DNA from: Pedobacter soli
Lineage (GTDB): Bacteria; Bacteroidota; Bacteroidia; Sphingobacteriales; Sphingobacteriaceae
Assembly: GCF_900101435.1 (NCBI RefSeq)
Contig: NZ_FMZH01000002.1
Location: 248,001 to 312,000, forward strand
Length of the DNA: 64,000 nt
Reading direction: 5' to 3'
Both the position numbers and the translations under genes were made by a program. Within the stretch, counting starts at the first letter, position 1. Every line of letters starts with the position of its first letter. Positions 56,539-63,539 of this stretch are shown here, one piece after another. The notes under the pieces were generated by a model. It did not search any database and was not told the origin of the DNA. It saw nothing but the letters and a program-made list of their open reading frames with translations.

Positions 56539-59340
56539 ATGAAACTTCAAATCCAACCAACAGTAATTTTTAGAACACCTAAATTTTCATATCAGGCAGA
56601 ACTTGCTGATTGTTGGGAAGAATTAAAAGAAGCCATTTCCATTTCTTCTGCTGCCTTTTACGAAACCATAAAAGAGGTAAAGGCAAACGAATTGGCAGGT
56701 CTTCCACCGAAGATCCAGTTCACCATCTGGAAATACTTTAACAGATCTAAGTTCCGGGCAACCCCTTATGGTACCTTTGCCAGTTTTAGCATCTTAAATA
56801 ATGCCATTAAGCCAGTGGGTAGCGCTATAGTTATTCAGGAAGCATTACAGCTACGTAAGCTGGTAGATTGGCCACATAAAAATAACATCCGGTTTCAACT
56901 TACCGAACTATTCAAAAAAAACTGCATGCTTTTTAGCAATAGCAGTTATTATTTAACGCCAGATAGCATTCGATATATTGCTTGTGCCGATGGAGTGTTC
57001 GAACTGGCAGAACTTGACTACGATAATACTGTAAAACAGATTTTAGATGCTTGTTTAGCCCCAATCCGCGTTAACGATCTGGTTAAAACCCTCGAACTGA
57101 AAGACACAGAACTTGATGGACTATTTGGTTTATTGCAGGATATGCACGATCTGCAGCTCCTGTTTACCAATTACGATCCGAACATAATTGGTGCCGATTA
57201 TTTTGAGCGCATTGGCCTTACTGATACTGCAAATCTGCCAAAATACCTTCTGGCACAACGCGAGGTCCAGTCTGGAAATCTGGAAGAACGTTTACTTCAG
57301 TCCATTCCGGCATTAGCCAGATTAATGCAGGATATTTTACCTGCTAAAGAGCAAGGCGCCCTTGGGCAGTTTACCACACGTTTTAAAAAGAAATTCGAAG
57401 ATCAGGAAATTCCGCTATTGGTAGCTTTAGATCCTGAAATGGGCGTAGGTTATGATGAGCTTGAACAGGCGGGGCAAAACGACGATTTTATCGCCAGGCT
57501 AAATAACAAACCCTCAAAAAAAGCAACCGAAGGCGAACAGATTAAAACCTTGTTGGGTACAAACCTCTCTCCGCAGGGCTTTGAAAAAGGTAAAACTGTT
57601 TTTTTGAATAAACTTTCATTTACACCTAACGAAAAGCCTTTGCTTTTGCCCAATTCGCTAAGTATGATTATGTCTGTTCAGGACGATCTTATTTTTGCCG
57701 AACAGATTGGTGGTGCAACTTCGAATGCCCTAACAGGACGGTTTACCATGGCCAGCGCAGCTGTTGAAGATTATACCAGAAGCATTGCCCGAATAGAACA
57801 GGAGGCTAACCCCGATGTTTTGTTTTTTGATGTGGCCTATATGGTCGAAACCAATGTTGATAATGTAAACCGCCGGAAACTGATTTATGATCACCAGTTA
57901 GCTATCCTGAATTTCGATACCTCAGTTGCTCCGTTAACCTTAAACGATATTCAGCTTGCTGTGCGGGGGAATGAAATAATTTTACGTTCTAAACAGCTAA
58001 ATAAGCGCCTGGTGCCACGCTTAGCCTCGGCTTATAACTATTCCCGATCAGATCTTTCTGTATTCAGGTTGCTGTGCGATCTGCAGTATCAGGGTTTACA
58101 GAGCAACCTTTCCCTACCGCTCGATAGCATATTCCCTGATCTGGATTACTATCCGCGCCTGCAATTCCAGAATATTGTTTTAAGCAACAACAAGTGGAAA
58201 ATCCAAAAGGAAAAACTGTTGGGGCCTGACAAAAAGTTTTTGCCTGTTACCAACTGCCGGGAATATCTTAAAACAGTTGGGGTGAGCCCTTACTTTAGGA
58301 CAGGTGTTTCCGATCAGACATTATGTTTCGAACTCGATAGCGATGAAGACTTAACCGCTTTTTTGCAGTACATGCAAAAACAAAGCAGTATTTATGTAGA
58401 AGAGATTACTTTCCCTCAGCAAAGTACAGTGGTTGATGAAAAATCGCAACCTTATATTGCCCAGTTTATTTTAAGTCTTACACATAACCAGCAGCGCTAT
58501 GCCGGAATTACAAGCAGGAGCAAGTCTGCAGCAGTAACCCGTTTTTTCCCGCCGGGTAAAGAATGGTTGTATTTCGAAATTTATACACACCAGCAACGGT
58601 CAGATCAGGTTTTGGCCGAAATTATTGCGCCTTACCTGGAAAAGCATGAAGCTGATATCAAAAACTGGTTTTTTATCCGGTATAACGAAAATGGAAATCA
58701 CATCCGTTTCAGGTTGCAATTAAATGATGAACTTAAAGCACAGCAACTCATTTCAGACCTGATGACAGATCTGGCCGGACTTTTAAACAGTGGCCTGGTA
58801 TCTGATGTGCAGATTAAAACCTATAAACGCGAACTGGAACGTTACGGAAGTGATAAAATGGAGGATGTAGAAAAGCATTTCGCAGTGGATAGCGATTTTG
58901 TGCTATCACTTTTTGAAACTCAACCCGATCATTTCGATAAATATAAGTTGTGTGCTGCTTTGGTATCAACTCTGGGAACTTCAAAAATAATAGACAGGAC
59001 AAGTCTGTTTAAATTGGTTGGCGGAATTTCCGATGCATTTAACCGCGAACATCATTTAGAGGCTGCTGACTTTAAACAGCTGAACAACCAGTATCAGGAA
59101 TTCAAAAAAGCCCCGTTTGGTGGGTTAAATGAAAATCAGCAACAAAAATTCAACGCATTATCGGCATCGTTAATTCATATTCTGAAGCAGTGCGATCCTC
59201 CAATGCAAGGAAAGCTGTTTAGCGATTTAATGCACATGCATGTTAACAGGCTGTTTAATAAAGATCAGCGCACACATGAAATGGTAATGTATTATTTTCT
59301 TTTAAAAGAAATTCAGCGTCAAAATGCAATGGCCCGCTAG
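56539..59340 (+). CDS. LanB-type (class I lantibiotic) dehydratase, full length
   Basis: The 933-residue protein contains the N-terminal glutamylation domain (about 1-600), with FNRSKFRATPYGTFASF matching the conserved R-x4-TP(F/Y)G-x-F element. It also contains the C-terminal elimination (SpaB_C/thiopeptide-type) domain (about 650-925), with WFFIRYNENGNHIRFRL and YKRELERYGS. Such enzymes use glutamyl-tRNA to dehydrate Ser and Thr in a precursor peptide and then eliminate glutamate. Both halves are present, unlike split dehydratases or tRNA-dependent ligases that lack the elimination domain. No LanC cyclase, protease or ABC transporter gene is adjacent. The likely substrates are the four peptides at 60599-61357. 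Its stop shares CTAG with the stop of the convergent kinase gene. Confidence 0.88.
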   Translation: MKLQIQPTVIFRTPKFSYQAELADCWEELKEAISISSAAFYETIKEVKANELAGLPPKIQFTIWKYFNRSKFRATPYGTFASFSILNNAIKPVGSAIVIQEALQLRKLVDWPHKNNIRFQLTELFKKNCMLFSNSSYYLTPDSIRYIACADGVFELAELDYDNTVKQILDACLAPIRVNDLVKTLELKDTELDGLFGLLQDMHDLQLLFTNYDPNIIGADYFERIGLTDTANLPKYLLAQREVQSGNLEERLLQSIPALARLMQDILPAKEQGALGQFTTRFKKKFEDQEIPLLVALDPEMGVGYDELEQAGQNDDFIARLNNKPSKKATEGEQIKTLLGTNLSPQGFEKGKTVFLNKLSFTPNEKPLLLPNSLSMIMSVQDDLIFAEQIGGATSNALTGRFTMASAAVEDYTRSIARIEQEANPDVLFFDVAYMVETNVDNVNRRKLIYDHQLAILNFDTSVAPLTLNDIQLAVRGNEIILRSKQLNKRLVPRLASAYNYSRSDLSVFRLLCDLQYQGLQSNLSLPLDSIFPDLDYYPRLQFQNIVLSNNKWKIQKEKLLGPDKKFLPVTNCREYLKTVGVSPYFRTGVSDQTLCFELDSDEDLTAFLQYMQKQSSIYVEEITFPQQSTVVDEKSQPYIAQFILSLTHNQQRYAGITSRSKSAAVTRFFPPGKEWLYFEIYTHQQRSDQVLAEIIAPYLEKHEADIKNWFFIRYNENGNHIRFRLQLNDELKAQQLISDLMTDLAGLLNSGLVSDVQIKTYKRELERYGSDKMEDVEKHFAVDSDFVLSLFETQPDHFDKYKLCAALVSTLGTSKIIDRTSLFKLVGGISDAFNREHHLEAADFKQLNNQYQEFKKAPFGGLNENQQQKFNALSASLIHILKQCDPPMQGKLFSDLMHMHVNRLFNKDQRTHEMVMYYFLLKEIQRQNAMAR

Positions 59341-60452
59341 CGGTTTAACCTGGCCATTGGATTAACAATATTTACATCAATTTCTGTAATATACCGGTTT
59401 AACGGATCCTGATAATACCTGAATACATAGTCTTCGCCATAAAAATTGCTCAGGCGTTTAGCAATATTCTCTATCCCCACATGGTGGCTTTCCGTTTGTT
59501 TGCCCTTATTATCATTAATCATGTTAATGGTGGTGATATTCAGGTTGTTGTTCTGGTAAGCAATTTTAATCTGGGCAGGCTGGGTAGAGTGCGAAACATT
59601 TCCATGTTTAAAAATGTTCTCTACCAAAGTTAACAAAATAAGGGGTGGAAATCTCAGTCCAAATAAATCGCCGGTTACATCAAGTTCGAGGTTAATGTTG
59701 TTGGCTGTACGGAGTTTATGCAGGTTAATCAGGTGTTCAATCTGCTCAATCTCTTCACTTAAAGGCACTACCTCCGATGCTTCAGGCCGTTTAAGGGCGT
59801 AGCGCATCATTTCGGCAAGGTTCATAATGGCATCGGCTGCCATAGGGGCCTTTTTACGGGCATCGTTATAGATGAAATTTAGGGTATTAAATAAAAAGTG
59901 CGGATTAATCTGGCTCCGCAGGTAATTGTTCTGCGATTGTATCAGGTCGTTTTCCAATGCCTGTTTTTCAATTTGGGTAACCAGGTTCTGTCTTTCGAGG
60001 GCTTCTACTTTCTTTTGATCCTGAAATGATTTAACCAGGTAAACATAACCTGTGGCAAAACCAATATAGTAAATAGAACGGTATAAGCAGGAAAGGATAA
60101 AGTTACGGCTATCAAAATTTGACATGTCGAATTTTACAATGCCGATCTTTTGAAATGCCAATAACAGCAAAAAGCTTAATGCGATATAAGCTGCACCCAT
60201 CACCACAATAAGTAATAAAATTTTAAAGAACCTAAACAATTGGTTTTGGCTATTCAATACTTTTTTTAACAAAAATGCATGGGTATAAAACGCCGTAATG
60301 TTGGTGGTGTATATGAGGAGGTATGTTCCGGCAGGTCTAAACTGTTTAGCTGTAAAACCTAAAGTAGTTATCTCGTAAACGATGTAAATAATCCAGATAA
60401 ACAGGTGAAGTTTATACTTTTTATATAATGATTTGATGATTGATAACGTCAT
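59337..60452 (-). CDS. LytS/YehU-type membrane sensor histidine kinase
   Basis: The 371-residue kinase has four membrane helices (about 14-30, 42-62, 76-100 and 118-140), a short coiled coil and a His_kinase domain. The phospho-acceptor His (about 185) lies in LRSQINPHFLFNTLNFIYNDARK. A HATPase region follows (about 260-350; PPLILLTLVENIFKHG, GIENIAKRL). There is no large extracellular sensor domain, so the helices themselves probably sense the signal, as in peptide-responsive kinases. The LytTR regulator lies on the same strand, about 900 bp upstream, with the peptide genes in between on the other strand. It ends tail-to-tail with the dehydratase gene. Confidence 0.92.
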   Translation of the reverse strand: MTLSIIKSLYKKYKLHLFIWIIYIVYEITTLGFTAKQFRPAGTYLLIYTTNITAFYTHAFLLKKVLNSQNQLFRFFKILLLIVVMGAAYIALSFLLLLAFQKIGIVKFDMSNFDSRNFILSCLYRSIYYIGFATGYVYLVKSFQDQKKVEALERQNLVTQIEKQALENDLIQSQNNYLRSQINPHFLFNTLNFIYNDARKKAPMAADAIMNLAEMMRYALKRPEASEVVPLSEEIEQIEHLINLHKLRTANNINLELDVTGDLFGLRFPPLILLTLVENIFKHGNVSHSTQPAQIKIAYQNNNLNITTINMINDNKGKQTESHHVGIENIAKRLSNFYGEDYVFRYYQDPLNRYITEIDVNIVNPMARLNR

Positions 60453-60479
60453 TTTTTCGCTTTAAATCTATTAAAATGT

Positions 60480-60550
60480 GGGTTTTTGTCTACTAAAATT
60501 AGGGTTTTGTGTAAAAAAATGGCAGCAGTTTGTTTTCAGCCGCATCTTTA
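60480..60550 (+). promoter_or_regulatory. Candidate LytTR-controlled promoter of the peptide array
   Basis: Two direct repeats, GGGTTTTTGTCTACTAAAA (60480-60498) and GGGTTTTGTGTAAAAAAA (60502-60519), have their TTTTGT cores exactly 21 bp apart. ATCTTTA (60544-60550), a plausible -7 variant, begins 33 bp after the GTAAAA of the second repeat. LytTR regulators bind 9-bp direct repeats separated by about 12 bp, which gives the same 21-bp period. The promoter lies between the kinase start and the first peptide ATG. The same layout recurs at 62211-62282. Confidence 0.65.
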
Positions 60551-60598
60551 CAGAAAATTAATCACAACGATAAATACAAAATTAAAATATATAATATC

Positions 60599-60754
60599 AT
60601 GAAAGCTCAACACACTAACACATCAGCTAAACTTGCTAAAAAAACTGTTTTTGTTTATAAAAATATCAAAGCTAAAAACAGTCTTTTTGAAACCACTCCA
60701 ACCGGAGATCAAAGTCACACTGTTGTAATGACCAGCTGGATCGATGTAATCTAA
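60599..60754 (+). CDS. Cysteine-free candidate RiPP/signal precursor peptide, copy 1
   Basis: The 51-residue peptide begins MKAQHTNTSAKLAKKTVFVYKN and ends TTPTGDQSHTVVMTSWIDVI. The start at 60599 is shared by all copies in context (AATATCATG); an upstream in-frame TTT/ATG extension is not conserved. The N-terminal 22 residues are basic like a leader. A variable linker (23-31) follows, then a 20-residue conserved tail with seven Ser/Thr residues and no Cys. A LanB dehydratase could modify these Ser/Thr, but thioether rings cannot form within the peptide. No signal peptide is present. Identity as the dehydratase substrate is inference from adjacency. Confidence 0.75.
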   Translation: MKAQHTNTSAKLAKKTVFVYKNIKAKNSLFETTPTGDQSHTVVMTSWIDVI

Positions 60755-60798
60755 TACCTAATTAATTTTTTCTATAATCTATTTCAAATAATAATATC

Positions 60799-60957
60799 AT
60801 GAAAGCTCAACATACTAATACCTCAGCTAAACTTGCTAAAAAACTGTTTTTGTTTATAAAAACATCAAAACTAAAAACAGCCTTTTTGAAACCACGCCAA
60901 CCGGAGATCAAAGTCACACTGTTGTAATGACCAGCTGGATTGATGTAATCTAATACC
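60799..60957 (+). pseudogene. Candidate precursor peptide, copy 2, frameshifted in a poly-A tract
   Basis: This copy is nearly identical to copy 3 but has six A's instead of seven after GCT in the AAA-AAA-ACT region (about 60838-60843). Translation from the conserved ATG therefore leaves the family frame after residue 15 and ends early, without the conserved tail. The remaining codons for NIKTKNSLFETTPTGDQ...WIDVI are intact in the other frame, so the change is recent, a sequencing error, or correctable by slippage. Its length and flanks match the other copies. Confidence 0.75.
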
Positions 60958-60997
60958 TATTTAATTTTTTCTATAATCTATTTCAAATAATAATATC

Positions 60998-61153
60998 ATG
61001 AAAGCTCAACATACTAATACATCAGCTAAACTTGCTAAAAAAACTGTTTTTGTTTATAAAAACATCAAAACTAAAAACAGCCTTTTTGAAACCACGCCAA
61101 CCGGAGATCAAAGTCACACTGTTGTAATGACCAGCTGGATTGATATAATCTAA
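60998..61153 (+). CDS. Cysteine-free candidate RiPP/signal precursor peptide, copy 3
   Basis: The 51-residue peptide differs from copy 1 only at the linker (NIKTKNSLF) and near the end (WIDII). The upstream 40 bases (TTTCAAATAATAATATC) are the same as before copy 2, so the duplicated unit is about 200 bp and includes the ribosome-binding region. No terminator lies between the copies, so one transcript probably carries all four. Confidence 0.78.
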   Translation: MKAQHTNTSAKLAKKTVFVYKNIKTKNSLFETTPTGDQSHTVVMTSWIDII

Positions 61154-61201
61154 TCAACAATTTAATTTTTTAAATAATCTTCTATATTTTAGTGTCATAC
61201 C

Positions 61202-61357
61202 ATGAAAGCTCAACAAATAAATACATCGGCTAAACTTTCCAAAAAAACTGTTTTCGTTTATAAAAACGTTAGAGCGCAAAGTAATTTTCAGACTACTCCA
61301 ACCGGCGATCAAAGTCACACAATAGTAATGACCAGCTGGATCGACGTAATCCTTTAA
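61202..61357 (+). CDS. Cysteine-free candidate RiPP/signal precursor peptide, copy 4 (divergent)
   Basis: The 51-residue peptide reads MKAQQINTSAKLSKKTVFVYKN, then a different linker (VRAQSNFQ, one residue shorter) and TTPTGDQSHTIVMTSWIDVIL. It is the most diverged copy, yet the tail has only V-to-I and an added Leu, which marks the tail as the constrained, probably mature part. The stop abuts the stop of the LytTR gene on the other strand, with no terminator between. Confidence 0.78.
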   Translation: MKAQQINTSAKLSKKTVFVYKNVRAQSNFQTTPTGDQSHTIVMTSWIDVIL

Positions 61358-62101
61358 TTACTGATTTCGGTTTGATTTTAATAAGCTGCTTTGAACGTAC
61401 GCAAAGAAAGCATCTTTATAACCTTCACCAATCTGTATCATTTCATTGTTTACCAAACGGATAATATTGCCATCTACTTTTTTTATGGCGCTTTTGGCAA
61501 CAATATTTGATTTATTTACCCTGATAAATGCGTGAGTTTCGAGCGCTTTTTCAATCTCCTTTAAAGTAAGGTATGTAGTATGGGTTTCAGATTTGGTAAT
61601 AATCTGAATATAGTTTTGTAAAGCTTTGATATAAAGGATTTCATCGATCGCAATGTTTGAAAACGCATACTTGTGATCGCCTTTAATGTAAAGGGCAGCA
61701 ACTTGCTCGGCTTCTCTGGGAGTAGCTTTTGCAGCGTTAGCCTCTTTCTTTAAAATCCGGTCAATGCCTAGTGCAAATTTTGCGAATGAAATAGGTTTAA
61801 GTAAGTATTGATCTGATTGTACATCAAATGCTTGCAGGGCATAGTCGGGATGTGCGGTGGTAAATATCAGATATTTAGCTTTCTCTCTGATGTTTTTAGC
61901 CAGCTCCAGGCCATTTATACCTGGCATGTCGATATCCATAAACAATAAATCAATCTCATCGTCAATACTAATTTCAGTGAGTGCCTGTACCGGACTGGTA
62001 AAAGTCTTAAAAACAGTTAAACCAGGCATTTCGGCAATGTGATCAGTGAGTACCTCAATTGCATGCTGCTCGTCGTCAATAACAACGCATTTTAGATTCA
62101 T
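61358..62101 (-). CDS. LytTR-family response regulator
   Basis: The 247-residue regulator has a receiver domain (about 1-118) with the phospho-acceptor Asp in LLFMDIDMPG (about residue 56) and the conserved Lys of LLKPIS (about 107). A LytTR DNA-binding domain follows (about 140-240; ALYIKGDHKYAFSNIAIDEILYIKALQNYIQI). It pairs with the LytS-type kinase on the same strand. LytTR proteins bind paired direct repeats, and candidates lie at 60480-60519 and 62211-62250. Confidence 0.95.
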   Translation of the reverse strand: MNLKCVVIDDEQHAIEVLTDHIAEMPGLTVFKTFTSPVQALTEISIDDEIDLLFMDIDMPGINGLELAKNIREKAKYLIFTTAHPDYALQAFDVQSDQYLLKPISFAKFALGIDRILKKEANAAKATPREAEQVAALYIKGDHKYAFSNIAIDEILYIKALQNYIQIITKSETHTTYLTLKEIEKALETHAFIRVNKSNIVAKSAIKKVDGNIIRLVNNEMIQIGEGYKDAFFAYVQSSLLKSNRNQ

Positions 62102-62210
62102 GATTATTAAAATATGTTTGTTCTTATGATTTGTTGCAAGTTAAATAAAAATGCATTCATTTAGCAATTGCGCTTAAAAAAACTTCTACCCTGGTTTATC
62201 AGAAAAAACC

Positions 62211-62282
62211 GGGGGTTTCGTGTAAAATTCTCAGGGGTTCATGTAAAAAACTTACCAGCCCAACTTCTTTTTCTAATCTTTA
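62211..62282 (+). promoter_or_regulatory. Second candidate LytTR-controlled promoter, oriented to the right
   Basis: GGGGGTTTCGTGTAAAATTC (62211-62230) and AGGGGTTCATGTAAAAAA (62233-62250) repeat with their GTAAAA cores 21 bp apart. ATCTTTA (62276-62282) begins 33 bp after the second GTAAAA, exactly as upstream of the peptide array. The orientation points to the gene at 62493, leaving a leader of about 200 nt, although the site also lies 110-150 bp upstream of the regulator's own start. The 391-bp spacer holds no other peptide copy. Confidence 0.6.
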
Positions 62283-62492
62283 AACTGTTTGCCAAAAACA
62301 AATAATTGGAAGTGTTAAAAAGCTCCCGATGAAAAACATCTGCCTACCCAATCTTGTGTAGCCTGTAGATAAGCTAATTAAAAACAGGCCATACAATGCT
62401 GGGTTAGAAATTAAAAGAATTGAAAACAATAAAAAGATTTAAATAATACCGAGAAACAAGAAAATATTCCCCTACATCTATCTTCCTCCAAA

Positions 62493-62867
62493 ATGAAACA
62501 CAACGAATACGAGTATTTACTTAATAAAATCTACTACAACGGCATCCTTAAAAAACAAGGAATGAACGCAGATATTTATCAGAGAATGCAGAACGAATAC
62601 AGCAATCTTGATATGAAAAATATGGTAGAGGGCAAGCTGGATAGCGAATATGCTTTCAGAAAATCTTTCCTGGTTGTGCGTAACTATGTACAACAAGCCA
62701 TCAAAGATGGAATGAAGAGTTTTCAGTTCACCATGCGTGCCGGTGATATTACTAAGCTTACTTATATGGTTGATATGTTGAACAGGAATTTTTTCGATAA
62801 ACAAAGTTTAGATCAGATTATCATCACTGCTAATTCGGTATTCAGTCAATATAATTTAAAAAATTAA
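62493..62867 (+). CDS. Uncharacterised 124-residue protein downstream of the second LytTR-type promoter
   Basis: I do not recognise a family. The protein is soluble, mostly helical and charged, with no signal peptide, membrane helix or cysteine. It starts MKHNEYEYLLNKIYYNGILKKQGMNADIYQRMQNEY and ends with TANSVFSQYNLKN. It lies 19 bp before the HsdR_N-like gene in the same direction. The promoter-like site at 62211-62282 would place it under the same switch as the peptide array, so immunity or accessory roles deserve a test. This is inference from position only. Confidence 0.65.
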   Translation: MKHNEYEYLLNKIYYNGILKKQGMNADIYQRMQNEYSNLDMKNMVEGKLDSEYAFRKSFLVVRNYVQQAIKDGMKSFQFTMRAGDITKLTYMVDMLNRNFFDKQSLDQIIITANSVFSQYNLKN

Positions 62868-62886
62868 TTACCAATAAGATATAACC

Positions 62887-63363
62887 ATGGAATTAAAAGA
62901 CGAAATCGGGCAATTTGCCGTAAGAATTAAGAAAATGCTTCCACAAGTTCAATCTGAAGATTTAACGCGGAATGCCTTAGTAATGCCTTTTATTCAAATC
63001 TTAGGATTTGATCCTTCTGAGGTTCAATCTGAAGCCGTTTTAGATTTTGGTGTTAAGAAAAGCAAAAAGGTTGATTATACCATTATGAAAGATGGCGAAC
63101 CAACTATTTTAGTGGAGTGTAAACACCATAACGATAATTTAGATATTCACGATTCACGCTTATCTAAATATTTCCGTAAAACTAAAGCTAAATACGGTTT
63201 ATTAACCAACGGCTTAGTATACCGCTTTTATACAGAGAAAATGGTTAGATCTAAGAAAAACCAGGAGCCTGCTTTTGAATTTAAAATTACAGATACAAAA
63301 GCTGCTACCATTGCAAAAATGATCGAAGATCATAAAGATTACTTTAACGTAAATCAGAAATAA
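62887..63363 (+). CDS. Solo HsdR_N-type (PD-(D/E)xK) nuclease-like protein
   Basis: The 158-residue protein matches the N-terminal domain of type I restriction subunit R (HSDR_N_2). VDYTIMKDGEPTILVECKHH (about 60-79) provides the D...ExK nuclease signature. No helicase, methylase or specificity subunit is present, and the length equals one domain. Solo proteins of this type are common in Bacteroidota and have no clear role. A terminator (63431-63457) follows. Confidence 0.82.
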   Translation: MELKDEIGQFAVRIKKMLPQVQSEDLTRNALVMPFIQILGFDPSEVQSEAVLDFGVKKSKKVDYTIMKDGEPTILVECKHHNDNLDIHDSRLSKYFRKTKAKYGLLTNGLVYRFYTEKMVRSKKNQEPAFEFKITDTKAATIAKMIEDHKDYFNVNQK

Positions 63364-63430
63364 GCCGCTTTAAAGTAGCCAATACAATATTAATTTTAAT
63401 CTAAGAGTTCCCGAAAATTCTTACCTAAAG

Positions 63431-63457
63431 TCCTGATGTAAATCAGGATTTTTTTTT
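63431..63457 (+). terminator. Intrinsic terminator after the HsdR_N-like gene
   Basis: TCCTGAT (63431-63437) pairs with ATCAGGA (63442-63448) around GTAA, followed by nine T's. Confidence 0.88.
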
Positions 63458-63484
63458 GCCCTGATTTGCTGATTAATCCACAAA

Positions 63485-63516
63485 AAAGGGGAGCAACCCA
63501 ATTGGTGCTCCCCTTT
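63485..63516 (-). terminator. Intrinsic terminator of htpG
   Basis: AAAGGGGAGCA (63485-63495) pairs with TGCTCCCCTTT (63506-63516). Read on the minus strand it is followed by a T-run, 24 bp after the htpG stop. Confidence 0.88.
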
Positions 63517-63539
63517 ATATAAATCAGCTTTAAGGCTGC

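Larger units (their letters stand above)
60599..61357 (+). repeat. Four-copy tandem array of about 200-bp peptide gene units
   Basis: Starts at 60599, 60799, 60998 and 61202 give spacings of 200, 199 and 204 bp. Copies 2 and 3 are almost identical, copy 1 is close and copy 4 is older. Both coding and spacer sequence are repeated. Confidence 0.92.

Noticed and set aside
60530..60598. Extended N terminus for peptide copy 1
   Set aside because: The extension overlaps the promoter region, lacks an ATG at its start and is absent from the other three copies.
60599..61357. Calling the peptides ordinary lanthipeptides
   Set aside because: No copy contains a cysteine and no LanC cyclase is present, so lanthionine rings cannot be assumed.
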